Assembly: GCF_028748065.1 (NCBI RefSeq)
Contig: NZ_CP118166.1
Location: forward strand, 2,061,501-2,125,500
DNA: 64,000 nt
Direction: 5' to 3'
From: Hyphococcus flavus
GTDB lineage: Bacteria > Pseudomonadota > Alphaproteobacteria > Caulobacterales > Parvularculaceae
A program made the position numbers and the translations under genes. Below, one piece after another: positions 33,156-41,809 of the stretch (positions are counted from its first letter, which is position 1; each line of letters starts with the position of its first letter). The notes beneath the pieces were generated by a model. That model was not told the origin of the DNA. It ran no database searches and was given only the letters and a program-made list of their open reading frames with translations.

Positions 33156-35171
33156 TCACGCGCTTTCCTCGAACTCCACCAGCAAGTCGCCGTCCTTAAC
33201 CTGATCGCCGGCGCTGAATTTGTACGCCTTTACGACACCGTCGAAGGGCGCCTTGATGGCGTGCTCCATTTTCATCGCTTCCATGATGAGGAGCGGCTTG
33301 CCGGCCTCGACCGTATCGCCCGGTTTTGCTGACAGCACGGTGATGACACCGGGCATGGGCGCGGTCAGCGAACCTTCGCTTGAATGATGCGCTGAAAGGC
33401 CGGAGAACGGATCGGGATATTCAACGTCCCAATGATCGGCGCCGATCCAGATGCGGATCTTGCCGTTGTGTTCCGCTGTTTCGGCGACAAAGGTCTCGCC
33501 ATCGACGGTAAGGCGCAAACCATCCGCTATATTCGACGGCGGCGTGAAGGAAAATTTGATCGGCGCCTGCAGCTCGCGGCCTTCGCGGCGCGCTGCCGCC
33601 GCCGCGTCAGGTTCGATGGTGACGTCAACGCCGTTTTTCGAGTTGTTCAGCGTCGCCAACGCCGCGTCGCCATTCATGGTCAGCCAGTAGACCGCTTTTT
33701 GCGGCCGGTTGAGGCGGAAACCGGTGAGCGCTTCCCATGGATCGGCGCCGCTGTCTTTTCGCGCATCAAGGTGCCGCGCCAGCAGTGCCGCCGCGAGAAC
33801 GCGATTGTCGAGTTTCTGTTCGGGAAACAGCGACGCTTCATGCTCCTCGATGAAGCGCGTTGAGACATCGCCGCTGATGAAGTCGTCTTCGGCAGCAAGC
33901 GCGTGGAGGAACTGTGCGTTGGTTTCCAGCCCCGCAACGCGGGTCTGTGTCAGCGCCGAGCGCATTGCGCCGAGCGCTTCTTCACGCGTCGCGCCGTAGG
34001 TAATCACTTTCGCGATCATCGGATCGTAATAGGGCGTGATTTCCTGGTCTTGCTCCACGCCGGAATCGATCCGCGCGGTTTCATGCGGTAATTTCAACGT
34101 GGTCAGCGTACCGATGGAAGGCGCGAAATTCTGCGCCGGGTTTTCGGCGTAAAGACGAGACTCGAATGCATGGCCACGCTCGGTGATTTCACTTTGCGCA
34201 AGCGGCAGACCTTCACCGGCCGCAATGCGTAATTGCCACTCAACAAAGTCGAGGCCGGTAATCATTTCAGAAACCGGGTGTTCCACCTGCAGGCGCGTGT
34301 TCATTTCCATGAAGTAAACGGCGTCCGCATCTTCGTCGTAGAGAAATTCCACCGTGCCAGCGCCGCGATAGTTGACCGCCTTACCGGCGTCGACGCCTGC
34401 CTGTAACAGCTTCGCGCGGGTCGCCGCCGGCATGTTCGGCGCCGGCGCTTCCTCAATCACTTTCTGGTGGCGGCGCTGAACGGAGCAGTCACGCTCATAC
34501 ATATGCACGACTTCACCTTTGCCGTCGCCGAAGATCTGCACTTCTACATGGCGCGCGCGCGTCACGTATTTTTCAATCAGAAACCGGTCATCGCCAAAGG
34601 CGGAAATCGCCTCGCGCTGCGCGGATTTCAGCGCGTCTTCTAAGTCGGCTTCGGCCGCGACCATGCGCATGCCTTTGCCGCCGCCGCCGGCTGTGGCTTT
34701 TAACAACACCGGATAGCCAATGCGCTTTGCTTCCTTTTTGAACGTATCGACGGACTGGTCCTCGCCCTGATAGCCCGGCGTTGTCGGCACGTTTGCGGCT
34801 TCCATCAGATCCTTGGCCGCTGACTTCGATCCCATGGCGTTGATGGTTTCCGATGTGGGGCCGATGAAAACGATACCGGCCTTGTCGAGCGCATCGGCGA
34901 ACCCGGCGTTTTCCGATAAAAACCCGTAGCCCGGGTGCACCGCTTCAGCGCCGGTTTTTTTGCATGCGTCGATAATTTTTTCGCTGCGCAGATAACTTTC
35001 CGCCGCCGGGGCGAGGCCGATGTGCACGGCCTCATCACAGGCGCGTACGTGCGGCGCATTTTTGTCGGCGTCTGAATAAACCGCGACGGTGGCCACGCCC
35101 ATCCGCCGTGCAGTCCTTGCGACACGAACGGCGATTTCTCCGCGATTGGCGATCAAGATTTTTTTGAACAT
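33156..35171 (-). CDS. liuD: Methylcrotonyl-CoA carboxylase, biotin-containing alpha subunit
   Basis: A 671-residue subunit with a biotin carboxylase part (about residues 1-450: FKKILIANRGEIAVRVARTA, KATAGGGGKGMRMV, EMNTRLQVEHPVSEMITGLD), a linker domain, and a C-terminal biotinyl domain with the lysine Lys634 in EAMKMEHAI. It carboxylates 3-methylcrotonyl-CoA in leucine and isovalerate breakdown together with the carboxyltransferase encoded three genes upstream. The length and cluster separate it from propionyl- or acetyl-CoA carboxylase, which are close relatives. Confidence 0.93.
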   Translation of the reverse strand: MFKKILIANRGEIAVRVARTARRMGVATVAVYSDADKNAPHVRACDEAVHIGLAPAAESYLRSEKIIDACKKTGAEAVHPGYGFLSENAGFADALDKAGIVFIGPTSETINAMGSKSAAKDLMEAANVPTTPGYQGEDQSVDTFKKEAKRIGYPVLLKATAGGGGKGMRMVAAEADLEDALKSAQREAISAFGDDRFLIEKYVTRARHVEVQIFGDGKGEVVHMYERDCSVQRRHQKVIEEAPAPNMPAATRAKLLQAGVDAGKAVNYRGAGTVEFLYDEDADAVYFMEMNTRLQVEHPVSEMITGLDFVEWQLRIAAGEGLPLAQSEITERGHAFESRLYAENPAQNFAPSIGTLTTLKLPHETARIDSGVEQDQEITPYYDPMIAKVITYGATREEALGAMRSALTQTRVAGLETNAQFLHALAAEDDFISGDVSTRFIEEHEASLFPEQKLDNRVLAAALLARHLDARKDSGADPWEALTGFRLNRPQKAVYWLTMNGDAALATLNNSKNGVDVTIEPDAAAAARREGRELQAPIKFSFTPPSNIADGLRLTVDGETFVAETAEHNGKIRIWIGADHWDVEYPDPFSGLSAHHSSEGSLTAPMPGVITVLSAKPGDTVEAGKPLLIMEAMKMEHAIKAPFDGVVKAYKFSAGDQVKDGDLLVEFEESA

Positions 35172-35183
35172 AAGATATTCCGG

Positions 35184-35609
35184 TTACATCAACAGCGCTG
35201 TGCCCGTGCGCGCGGCCAGCATGATTAACAAAAGCGTCGAAGCGACGAAGAGATAAAAGCGGTACATGACGATGTTGATCGTCGCCTGCAGGATCGAATG
35301 GGCGATGCGAAGAACCACATAACCCCATGCAAGCCAGACATCGAGCATCTGCCCAAACCCGGCGATTGCGATGGCGAGAACTAGCGCGTAAAAAATCGTC
35401 GGCTGTTCCATCAGGTGATTGTAATTGTCAGCCACCTGTCGCGCTTCCGAGGGCAGGTTATCCGTGCTTCCGGCGCCCGTGTGTTTGGCGGCTTGCGGAT
35501 GCATTTTCGCTTTGCGCATGGCGGGCAGGCGCGTCGCCAACATCCACACCCACATGACAAGCGACCAGATGATCAGCGTTACCACCGGCGTCAGTAAAGC
35601 ATGCGTCAT
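35184..35609 (-). CDS. MAPEG family membrane protein
   Basis: A 141-residue protein with four hydrophobic segments (LLTPVVTLIIWSLVMWVWML at the start) and the MAPEG-like NLPSEARQVADNYNHLMEQPTIFYALVLAIAI (two pieces) including the conserved Asn-Tyr-x-x-Leu-x-Glu-x-Pro motif. Eukaryotic relatives are glutathione-linked enzymes; bacterial ones are mostly uncharacterised. It lies inside the leucine catabolism run, 12 bases before the biotin subunit gene, with an AAGGAA ribosome site. Confidence 0.88.
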   Translation of the reverse strand: MTHALLTPVVTLIIWSLVMWVWMLATRLPAMRKAKMHPQAAKHTGAGSTDNLPSEARQVADNYNHLMEQPTIFYALVLAIAIAGFGQMLDVWLAWGYVVLRIAHSILQATINIVMYRFYLFVASTLLLIMLAARTGTALLM

Positions 35610-35622
35610 GAACAGGTTCCTT

Positions 35623-36153
35623 TTAGCTCACGTCGTTGAACGCAGAATGATAGTGAATTGTGCGAATATCATCCGGATCAAGATCATCGAAATTGTCATC
35701 GGTATTGGTGATGATCCGAAATGCGTCGCCCGCGTCGAAACCGGCCCAAGTCATCCGTTTCTTTGAGGCCGGTTCGAAACCGAAGCGGGCATAGTAATCA
35801 GGATCGCCGAGCACAGCGACAAGGCGAGCGTTGTTTTCGCGGCAAAGTTTCAGCCCTTCGTTGACGAGGTCGCCGCCGATGCCCTGGTTCTGGTGTTCCG
35901 GCGCCACGGCGATAGGGCCGAGGCCAAGCAGCAATCCGTCAAGGTCGGGTTTGCACGTGACGGCGCTGAATGCGCAGTAACCGATGATGACGCCGGAAAC
36001 CTCAGCCAGCCTTTCATATTGTACAGCATGCTGCGCCCAAAGGTTTTGAACAAGCCTCGCTTCCGCCTCGCGTTCGAAAGCGGCTGTAAGAACAGCGGAG
36101 ACCGCTTCGCGGTCTTCCTCTCTTACTTTTCGAATGATGGTTCCCAATGTCAC
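35623..36153 (-). CDS. GNAT family N-acetyltransferase (YhbS-like)
   Basis: A 176-residue acetyltransferase. The GNAT core is IRKVREEDREAVSAVLTAAF at the start, LGLGPIAVAPEHQNQGIGGDLVNEGL with the acetyl-CoA loop, and AVLGDPDYYARFGFEPASK, a stretch typical of the YhbS subgroup. The start is GTG and lies directly after the stop of the hydratase gene, so it is in the operon. Substrate unknown. Confidence 0.9.
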   Translation of the reverse strand: MTLGTIIRKVREEDREAVSAVLTAAFEREAEARLVQNLWAQHAVQYERLAEVSGVIIGYCAFSAVTCKPDLDGLLLGLGPIAVAPEHQNQGIGGDLVNEGLKLCRENNARLVAVLGDPDYYARFGFEPASKKRMTWAGFDAGDAFRIITNTDDNFDDLDPDDIRTIHYHSAFNDVS

Positions 36154-36945
36154 TTAATCAGCTAGCCAGTTCGGTTTGCGTTTTTCAAGAAACGCCGAAA
36201 TGCCTTCCTTGCCCTCGTCGCTGGCGCGGGTTTTGGCGATCATGCCGGCGGTTTCCTCCATCACAGGTTCCGCGAGGGGGCGATAGGCGACCTTGCGGAT
36301 CAGTTCCTTGGCGAGACTTTGTGCGCCAGGCCCGCAGGCCAGCAGACCATCAAGCAATGCCTCCACTTCATCGTTCAACGTGTCGGCGGAAACGACCTTG
36401 TGCAACAATCCGATGTCGGCGGCTGTCGCGGCGTCAAAACGCTCGCCGGAGAGGAAATACCGCCGCGCCTGACGCACGGTGATGGCCTGAATGACAAAGG
36501 GAGAAATCACGGCGGGGATCAAACCAACGCGCACTTCCGAAAGCGCAAAGAATGACGTATCGGCGCCGATGGCGATGTCGCACGCGGCGATGAGGCCAAG
36601 GCCGCCGCCCATGGCCGGGCCGTTGACAAGCGCCACGGTCGGTTTCGGCGAGTGATAGATCGACGACAGCATGTGGGCGAGGCGGCGCGCGTCGTCTTTG
36701 TTCTCCGCCGTCGAATAGTTTGCCGCACGCTTCATCATGTTTAGGTCGGCGCCGGCGGAAAACGCTTTGCCTGCGCCGGTAAGCACAATGGCGCGCACAT
36801 TAGGATCGGAATTCAATCGGCCCATGGCGTCGCAGATGCCGCCGATCAGCTCTTCGTTGAACGCGTTTCTGACGTCCTGACGGTTCATGGTAAGCCGTGC
36901 GACACCGCGCTGGTCGATGGTGGTGATGAGGACTTGTTCGGTCAT
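36154..36945 (-). CDS. liuC: Methylglutaconyl-CoA hydratase / enoyl-CoA hydratase
   Basis: A 263-residue crotonase-fold enzyme. RGVARLTMNRQDVRNAFNEE, the oxyanion-hole stretch AIVLTGAGKAFSAGADLNMM, and ALVNGPAMGGGLGLIAACDIAI with catalytic-site residues are seen. Placement between the two carboxylase subunit genes supports hydration of 3-methylglutaconyl-CoA to HMG-CoA in leucine breakdown; by sequence alone it could be another enoyl-CoA hydratase. AGGAAA precedes the ATG. Confidence 0.92.
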   Translation of the reverse strand: MTEQVLITTIDQRGVARLTMNRQDVRNAFNEELIGGICDAMGRLNSDPNVRAIVLTGAGKAFSAGADLNMMKRAANYSTAENKDDARRLAHMLSSIYHSPKPTVALVNGPAMGGGLGLIAACDIAIGADTSFFALSEVRVGLIPAVISPFVIQAITVRQARRYFLSGERFDAATAADIGLLHKVVSADTLNDEVEALLDGLLACGPGAQSLAKELIRKVAYRPLAEPVMEETAGMIAKTRASDEGKEGISAFLEKRKPNWLAD

Positions 36946-36957
36946 TATCTTTCCTTC

Positions 36958-38562
36958 CTACATCCTGAACACGCCGAAGCGCGTTGGTTCGACGGGCGCA
37001 TTGAGCGATGCGGAAATGCAAAGGCCTAAAACGTCGCGCGTCTGCGCCGGGTCGATGATGCCGTCATCCCACAGACGTGCGGAAGAATAATAGGGCGAGC
37101 CCTGTTCTTCATAGCCGGCGCGGATCTTGTTTTTGAATTCTTCCTCTTGATCGGCCGACCATGTCTCGCCTTCGCGCAGGCCGTCGCGGCGCACGGTGGC
37201 GAGAACGCTCGCCGCCTGTTCGCCGCCCATGACGGAGATGCGCGCATTCGGCCACATGAACATGAAGCGCGGACCATAAGCGCGCCCGCACATGCCGTAA
37301 TTGCCCGCGCCATAGGATCCGCCGACGACGACAGTGAATTTCGGCACGCCTGCGGTGGCGACGGCGGTGACGAGTTTCGCGCCGTCTTTCGCAATGCCGC
37401 CTTCTTCCGCCGCGCGCCCAACCATGAAGCCGGTGATGTTCTGTAAGAAAATCAGCGGGATTTTCCGCTGACAACACAGTTCAATGAAATGCGCGCCTTT
37501 TTTGGCGCTCTCTGAAAACAAAATGCCGTTATTCGCAATGACGCCCACGGGAAAGCCGTGCAGCCGGGCAAAACCCGTCACGAGCGTCGAGCCGTAAAGC
37601 GGTTTGAATTCGTCGAAGTCGGACCCGTCGACAATGCGCGCAATGATTTCGCGCGCGTCATAGGGCTTGCGCGCATCGGCCTCGACAACGCCATAAAGTT
37701 CTTCCGGGTCGTAAGCGGGCGGCGCCGGTTCCGCCACCGTCACTTCGCCCTGTTTCACCCAGTTGAGCCGGCCGACAATGTTGCGCGCAAGGCCCAGCGC
37801 ATGATCGTCATCTTCCGCCAGATGATCAGCGACGCCGGAAATGCGCGTGTGTGTATCGCCGCCGCCGAGGTCTTCGGCTGAAACAACTTCTCCGGTGGCG
37901 GCTTTCACGAGCGGCGGGCCGCCGAGAAAAATCGTACCCTGTTTTTTGACGATCACTGCTTCGTCAGACATTGCAGGAACGTATGCGCCGCCGGCGGTGC
38001 AGCTCCCATGCACAACCGCTATCTGCGGAATGCCGCGCGCAGACAAATTCGCCTGATTATAAAAAATGCGGCCGAAATCATCCTTATCCGGAAAAACCTC
38101 ATCCTGCATGGGCAGGAATGCGCCGCCCGATTCGACGAGATAAATGCAAGGCAGCCTGTTTTCGAGGGCGATTTCCTGCGCGCGCAAATGTTTTTTCACC
38201 GTCATCGGGTGATAGGTGCCGCCTTTCACCGTCGGGTCGTTGGCGACGATCATGCATTCAACGCCGGCGATGCGGCCGATGCCGGCGACAACGCCGGCGC
38301 TCATCACGTCGCCCGAATACATTTCCCACGCGGCGAATTGGCCGATTTCGAGAAACGGCGCACCGGCATCCAACAGGCGCGAGACGCGCTCGCGCGCAAG
38401 CAGCTTGCCGCGTTGCTTGTGGCGTTCAGCGTAGCGGGCCCCGCCGCCTTCGGCCACGCGGTCGATATTGGCGTGTAACTCGTCCACCAGCTTGCGCATG
38501 GCGGCGGCGTTGGCCGCGAAGCTTTCAGATCGCGGGTCGATCTTGGATTGAATGACAGACAT
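36958..38562 (-). CDS. liuB: Methylcrotonyl-CoA carboxylase, carboxyltransferase beta subunit
   Basis: A 534-residue subunit that transfers the carboxyl group from biotin to 3-methylcrotonyl-CoA. Blocks seen are [80 protein letters not shown] and [18 protein letters not shown]. The length fits the family. It is the first gene of the minus-strand leucine cluster. No isovaleryl-CoA dehydrogenase (liuA) or MerR-type liuR lies next to it. Confidence 0.94.
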   Translation of the reverse strand: MSVIQSKIDPRSESFAANAAAMRKLVDELHANIDRVAEGGGARYAERHKQRGKLLARERVSRLLDAGAPFLEIGQFAAWEMYSGDVMSAGVVAGIGRIAGVECMIVANDPTVKGGTYHPMTVKKHLRAQEIALENRLPCIYLVESGGAFLPMQDEVFPDKDDFGRIFYNQANLSARGIPQIAVVHGSCTAGGAYVPAMSDEAVIVKKQGTIFLGGPPLVKAATGEVVSAEDLGGGDTHTRISGVADHLAEDDDHALGLARNIVGRLNWVKQGEVTVAEPAPPAYDPEELYGVVEADARKPYDAREIIARIVDGSDFDEFKPLYGSTLVTGFARLHGFPVGVIANNGILFSESAKKGAHFIELCCQRKIPLIFLQNITGFMVGRAAEEGGIAKDGAKLVTAVATAGVPKFTVVVGGSYGAGNYGMCGRAYGPRFMFMWPNARISVMGGEQAASVLATVRRDGLREGETWSADQEEEFKNKIRAGYEEQGSPYYSSARLWDDGIIDPAQTRDVLGLCISASLNAPVEPTRFGVFRM

Positions 38563-38629
38563 GTCCGGCAGCGTTTCCCTTTTGTTTTGAACGGTCTATC
38601 AAAGGGCCTCGGGAAAGGGAACAGGAGCG

Positions 38630-39472
38630 ATGACGCTAGAGGTAAAGCCCAGCGGCGAAGCGTGCGGCGCGACCGTCACCGGGATTGATCTGACAACACC
38701 GCTCACGCCTGAGACCGTCGCAGAAATCCGTTCGGCCTGGTTGGCGCATCATGTCCTGGCGTTTCCCGATCAGGCCATGAACGATGACGACCTGGAGCGG
38801 TTTACACTCTATTTCGGCCCCTTTGGAGACGATCCGTTCATCGCGTCAATTCCCGGCCGTGACCATATCATCGCTGTAAAGCGAGAGGCGGATGAGACAG
38901 CGCCGGTGTTCGCCGAAAGCTGGCACACGGACTGGAGCTTTCAAAAAACGCCGCCGGCGGGAACCTGCCTGTTCGGGATCACCATTCCGCCAATGGGCGG
39001 CGATACGCTGTTCGCGAACCAGCACCTTGCTCTTGAAAATATGCCGGATGAATTGCGCACAAAACTGGAAGGTAAGATCGCCATTCATTCCGCGCGTGTT
39101 CCGTATGCGAAGGAAGGTGTTTACGGCGAAGCGGACGCGCAAAACCGTTCCATGGATATTCGCGCCTCAGCCGATGCGCTGGCGGCGGAGCATAAACATC
39201 CGATTATTCGTAAACACCCTGAAACCGGACGCGAGGGCATCTTCGGATGCGTTGGCTACGTTGTCGGTTTCGAAGGCATGAGCGAAGCCGAAAGCATGGC
39301 GTTATTGGCCGAACTTTATGTGTGGCAGACGCGTGAGGAATTTCAGTACCGCCACAAATGGCGCGAGAACATGCTTGTCATGTGGGACAACCGCTCGGTC
39401 CTGCACATGGCGACGGGCGGCTATGACGGTCATGCAAGACTTTTGCACAGGACGACGATCGGGGCATCCTAA
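38630..39472 (+). CDS. TauD/TfdA-family 2-oxoglutarate dioxygenase
   Basis: A 280-residue Fe(II)/2-oxoglutarate enzyme. The iron ligands are in the His-x-Asp of ESWHTDWSF (about residues 102-106) and a distal histidine in SVLHMATGGYDG; the oxoglutarate-binding arginine is in ARLLHRTTI near the C terminus. The start reads MTLEVKPSGEACGATVTGID, typical of the TauD group. Substrates in the family include taurine and other sulfonates or herbicide-like ethers; nothing nearby points to one. Confidence 0.9.
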   Translation: MTLEVKPSGEACGATVTGIDLTTPLTPETVAEIRSAWLAHHVLAFPDQAMNDDDLERFTLYFGPFGDDPFIASIPGRDHIIAVKREADETAPVFAESWHTDWSFQKTPPAGTCLFGITIPPMGGDTLFANQHLALENMPDELRTKLEGKIAIHSARVPYAKEGVYGEADAQNRSMDIRASADALAAEHKHPIIRKHPETGREGIFGCVGYVVGFEGMSEAESMALLAELYVWQTREEFQYRHKWRENMLVMWDNRSVLHMATGGYDGHARLLHRTTIGAS

Positions 39473-39487
39473 TCCTTGCATTTATCT

Positions 39488-39589
39488 CCGCTCACCCCGG
39501 CAGAAGCCGGGGCCCAGCTAAAGTAAAAAAGCCGGGCTTTGCCCGGCATTATGTTGTTACTGGATCCCGACTTGCGTCGGGATGAGCGG
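39488..39589. repeat. Three-hairpin palindromic element with closing stem
   Basis: An outer stem CCGCTCA/TGAGCGG (39488-39494 with 39583-39589) encloses three hairpins: CCCCGGCAGAAGCCGGGG, GCCGGGCTTTGCCCGGC and ATCCCGACTTGCGTCGGGAT. It looks like a cloverleaf on either strand. It lies between the convergent dioxygenase and thioesterase genes, where it could also end transcription from both sides. Confidence 0.75.
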
Positions 39590-39592
39590 GGT

Positions 39593-40024
39593 TTAGTTGG
39601 AAACGAGTTTCCCCAAAGCTGTCCGAAACGCATCAGGCAAATTCACCGGCCGCCGCGTTTCACGATCCACATAGACATGAACGAAGTGGCCTTCGGCGGC
39701 GGGCGCGTCGTCACCGGTTTTGAATATCGCCAGTTCATAACGCACCGACGAATTGCCGATATGGGCGACGTGCAATGCGCCTTCGAGTTTTTGGGGAAAT
39801 TCCAGCGCTGAAAAATATTTGCAGCCCGTTTCGACGACGAGGCCTATGACTTCACCGTTATGAATATCGAGCGCGCCGGCGCCGATCAAATATTCGTTCA
39901 CGATGGTGTCGAAATATCCGTAATAAGCGACGTTGTTGACGTGACCGTAAATGTCGTTATCCGCCCAGCGCGTCTGCAGCGGCAGGAAATGGTTGTAGTC
40001 GGTGCGGGTAGAGTGATCATTCAT
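39593..40024 (-). CDS. Acyl-CoA thioesterase (4HBT/YbgC-like hotdog)
   Basis: A 143-residue hotdog-fold thioesterase. The motif RWADNDIYGHVNNVAYYGYFD contains the catalytic aspartate (in the ADND part) and the His-Val-Asn-Asn typical of the 4-hydroxybenzoyl-CoA thioesterase group. VAHIGNSSVRYELAIF and GHFVHVYVDRETRRPV follow as expected. Substrate is not known; many such enzymes clear acyl-CoA species in fatty acid or aromatic metabolism. Confidence 0.92.
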   Translation of the reverse strand: MNDHSTRTDYNHFLPLQTRWADNDIYGHVNNVAYYGYFDTIVNEYLIGAGALDIHNGEVIGLVVETGCKYFSALEFPQKLEGALHVAHIGNSSVRYELAIFKTGDDAPAAEGHFVHVYVDRETRRPVNLPDAFRTALGKLVSN

Positions 40025-40030
40025 ATTAAA

Positions 40031-40119
40031 CCTTCATCCTGAGGAGCCTAATCGCCTTCGCCCTTCGCGACGCGGGCTTCGCCCGCCCTCAGGATGAAGG
40101 CGATTAGGCGTCGCGAAGG
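40031..40119. repeat. Complex repeat with interleaved inverted arms
   Basis: Three arms, CCTTCATCCTGAGG (40031-40044), CCTAATCG (40047-40054) and CCTTCGCGACG (40062-40072), are followed by the hairpin GCGGGCTTCGCCCGC (40072-40086). Exact reverse complements of the three arms then come in the same order and not in reversed order (40087-40100, 40101-40108, 40109-40119). Simple nested pairing of all three is therefore impossible. Confidence 0.8.
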
Positions 40120-40130
40120 ATGGGCGGTAA

Positions 40131-41276
40131 TCACAACACTTCCGTATAAAGCGCGAGGCAGTCGGCTTCGGTAACTGGACGCGGATTGTTTTTCATCAGG
40201 CGCTCGATCTTTGCGGCGTCCTCGGCAAGTTTCGGCAACACATTATGCGAAACGCCGACGTCCGAGAGCTTGTTGGTGACGCCAGTGGCGGCGCAAATCT
40301 CCGTCATCTTCGCGACAAAGGCTTCGGAACGGGTTTCGAAATCGCCCGTGTCGTTGGCGCCGATGACGTCGCCAAGCTCGGCGTAAAGCGGCGCGGCGAC
40401 AGAAGCGTTGAAGCGCAACACCGGCGCCAGCATCAGGGAATTGGCGAGGCCGTGCGGCACATGAAAATGAACGCCGAGCGGATAGGCGAGGGCGTGAACG
40501 GCGGCGACGGGCGCGTTCGCAAACGCCTGGCCGGCCAACATTGCACCGAGCAGCATGTTCTCGCGCGCTTCAATGTTGTCGGGCTCATCACAGGCGCTGA
40601 CGATGTTTGACGACAACAGACGCAGAGCTTCCTTCGCCAGCGCGTCGGAGACAGGGTTCTTTTTCAGTTTCGACGTGTACCCTTCGATCGCGTGCACCAT
40701 GGCGTCGATGCCGGTGGCGTTGGTGACGTGGCGCGGCATGGAAAGGGTCAGCGCGGCATCGAGCACCGCGATGTCGGCGTAAAGCTGGCGCGCCAAAACG
40801 CCCATTTTCTGATCGTCGTCGGACGTAATGACGGAAATGTTGGTGACTTCCGATCCCGTGCCGGCAGTGGTGGGGAGAAGAACAAGCGGAGCCCGTTCAT
40901 CTTTCACCATATCCATGCCGTAAATCTCTTCGAGGCTTTGCGGCGAATTAATCAGGCAGGCGATAACCTTCGCCGTATCCATGGAGGACCCGCCGCCGAA
41001 ACCGATCACGCCGTCGCATTTGTTTTTACGCGCTTCGTCGATGGCGCCGCGCACGACCCTTGCCGGCGGGTCGGCTTCGACCGCGTCGAACAGATAATAG
41101 TCGAGACCTGCGGTTTTGAGGCTTTGAAGCGCGCCGTCGATCAGCCCGGCGGCGATGACGCCCTTGTCGGTGACGACGCAGGGGCGCTTCATCCGTTCCT
41201 TGACGATTTCGCCTAAACGCGCAGCAGCGCCGGTTTCGAAAATAATGTGCGGGACGGTGTCGAAAGTGAAGTTCAT
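40131..41276 (-). CDS. Iron-containing alcohol dehydrogenase
   Basis: A 381-residue group III alcohol dehydrogenase. GFGGGSSMDTAKVIACLIN is the NAD(P)-binding motif, LLPTTAGTGSEVTNISVI and the metal histidines in HAIEGYTS and LGVHFHVPHGLANSLML are present. It oxidises or reduces small alcohols/aldehydes. It begins five bases after the small protein gene and belongs to a four-gene minus-strand operon with the D-aminoacylase-like enzyme and BASS transporter. Confidence 0.94.
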   Translation of the reverse strand: MNFTFDTVPHIIFETGAAARLGEIVKERMKRPCVVTDKGVIAAGLIDGALQSLKTAGLDYYLFDAVEADPPARVVRGAIDEARKNKCDGVIGFGGGSSMDTAKVIACLINSPQSLEEIYGMDMVKDERAPLVLLPTTAGTGSEVTNISVITSDDDQKMGVLARQLYADIAVLDAALTLSMPRHVTNATGIDAMVHAIEGYTSKLKKNPVSDALAKEALRLLSSNIVSACDEPDNIEARENMLLGAMLAGQAFANAPVAAVHALAYPLGVHFHVPHGLANSLMLAPVLRFNASVAAPLYAELGDVIGANDTGDFETRSEAFVAKMTEICAATGVTNKLSDVGVSHNVLPKLAEDAAKIERLMKNNPRPVTEADCLALYTEVL

Positions 41277-41281
41277 TGGCT

Positions 41282-41809
41282 TTATCTTCCGACCGGCCTC
41301 ATCAAACCATCAATGAATTCCGTAAGAATTTTGTCATAGGCATTCAGACCTGAACTCCATGCTTTTCGGTCTAATTTAATCATTGGATGCAGTAACCACT
41401 TCAGCCCGCTAATAGTATCCTGTTTTACATCCTGATAACAAAAGATCAGGCTCGCTCCAATTTCTGCTTTTGCAATAGCGCTACCTTGCTCAGCGGCGCG
41501 CTTGAAAATATACATCACGATCTTGTCTCGCTGTTCTTGAGTTATGTCGCCCATGCTTTCATCGACAGCGATAATGGAGTTATCCTTAAAGAAAATTATT
41601 CCGAAGTAAGCTAACGTATCGCCCCTATAGTCCTCAGTTTTGTCATCAATTATTTCAGTTAGGCTTTTGTTTTCTAATGTCCAAACATCCTCAATTGGTT
41701 GTAGATTATTAGCGGTGCATCTACGCATATTGCTTTCGTGATCGATAATAATTACCGGCAGACAAGCCAACAATAAGAACAGTACAAACAAGCTAAGAAA
41801 GAATTTCAC
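41282..41809 (-). CDS. Small exported protein, unknown, AT-rich
   Basis: A 175-residue protein with a hydrophobic N terminus (MKFFLSLFVLFLLLACLPVI); Cys16 follows LLLA and could be a lipobox, but the hydrophobic run continues, so a membrane anchor is as likely. A short stretch, IFKRAAEQGSAIAKAEIGAS, resembles one Sel1-type helix pair, otherwise no domain is recognised. The start is GTG directly after the deacylase stop. Base composition is clearly lower in GC than the genes on both sides, a sign of recent insertion into the operon. Confidence 0.65.
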   Translation of the reverse strand: MKFFLSLFVLFLLLACLPVIIIDHESNMRRCTANNLQPIEDVWTLENKSLTEIIDDKTEDYRGDTLAYFGIIFFKDNSIIAVDESMGDITQEQRDKIVMYIFKRAAEQGSAIAKAEIGASLIFCYQDVKQDTISGLKWLLHPMIKLDRKAWSSGLNAYDKILTEFIDGLMRPVGR

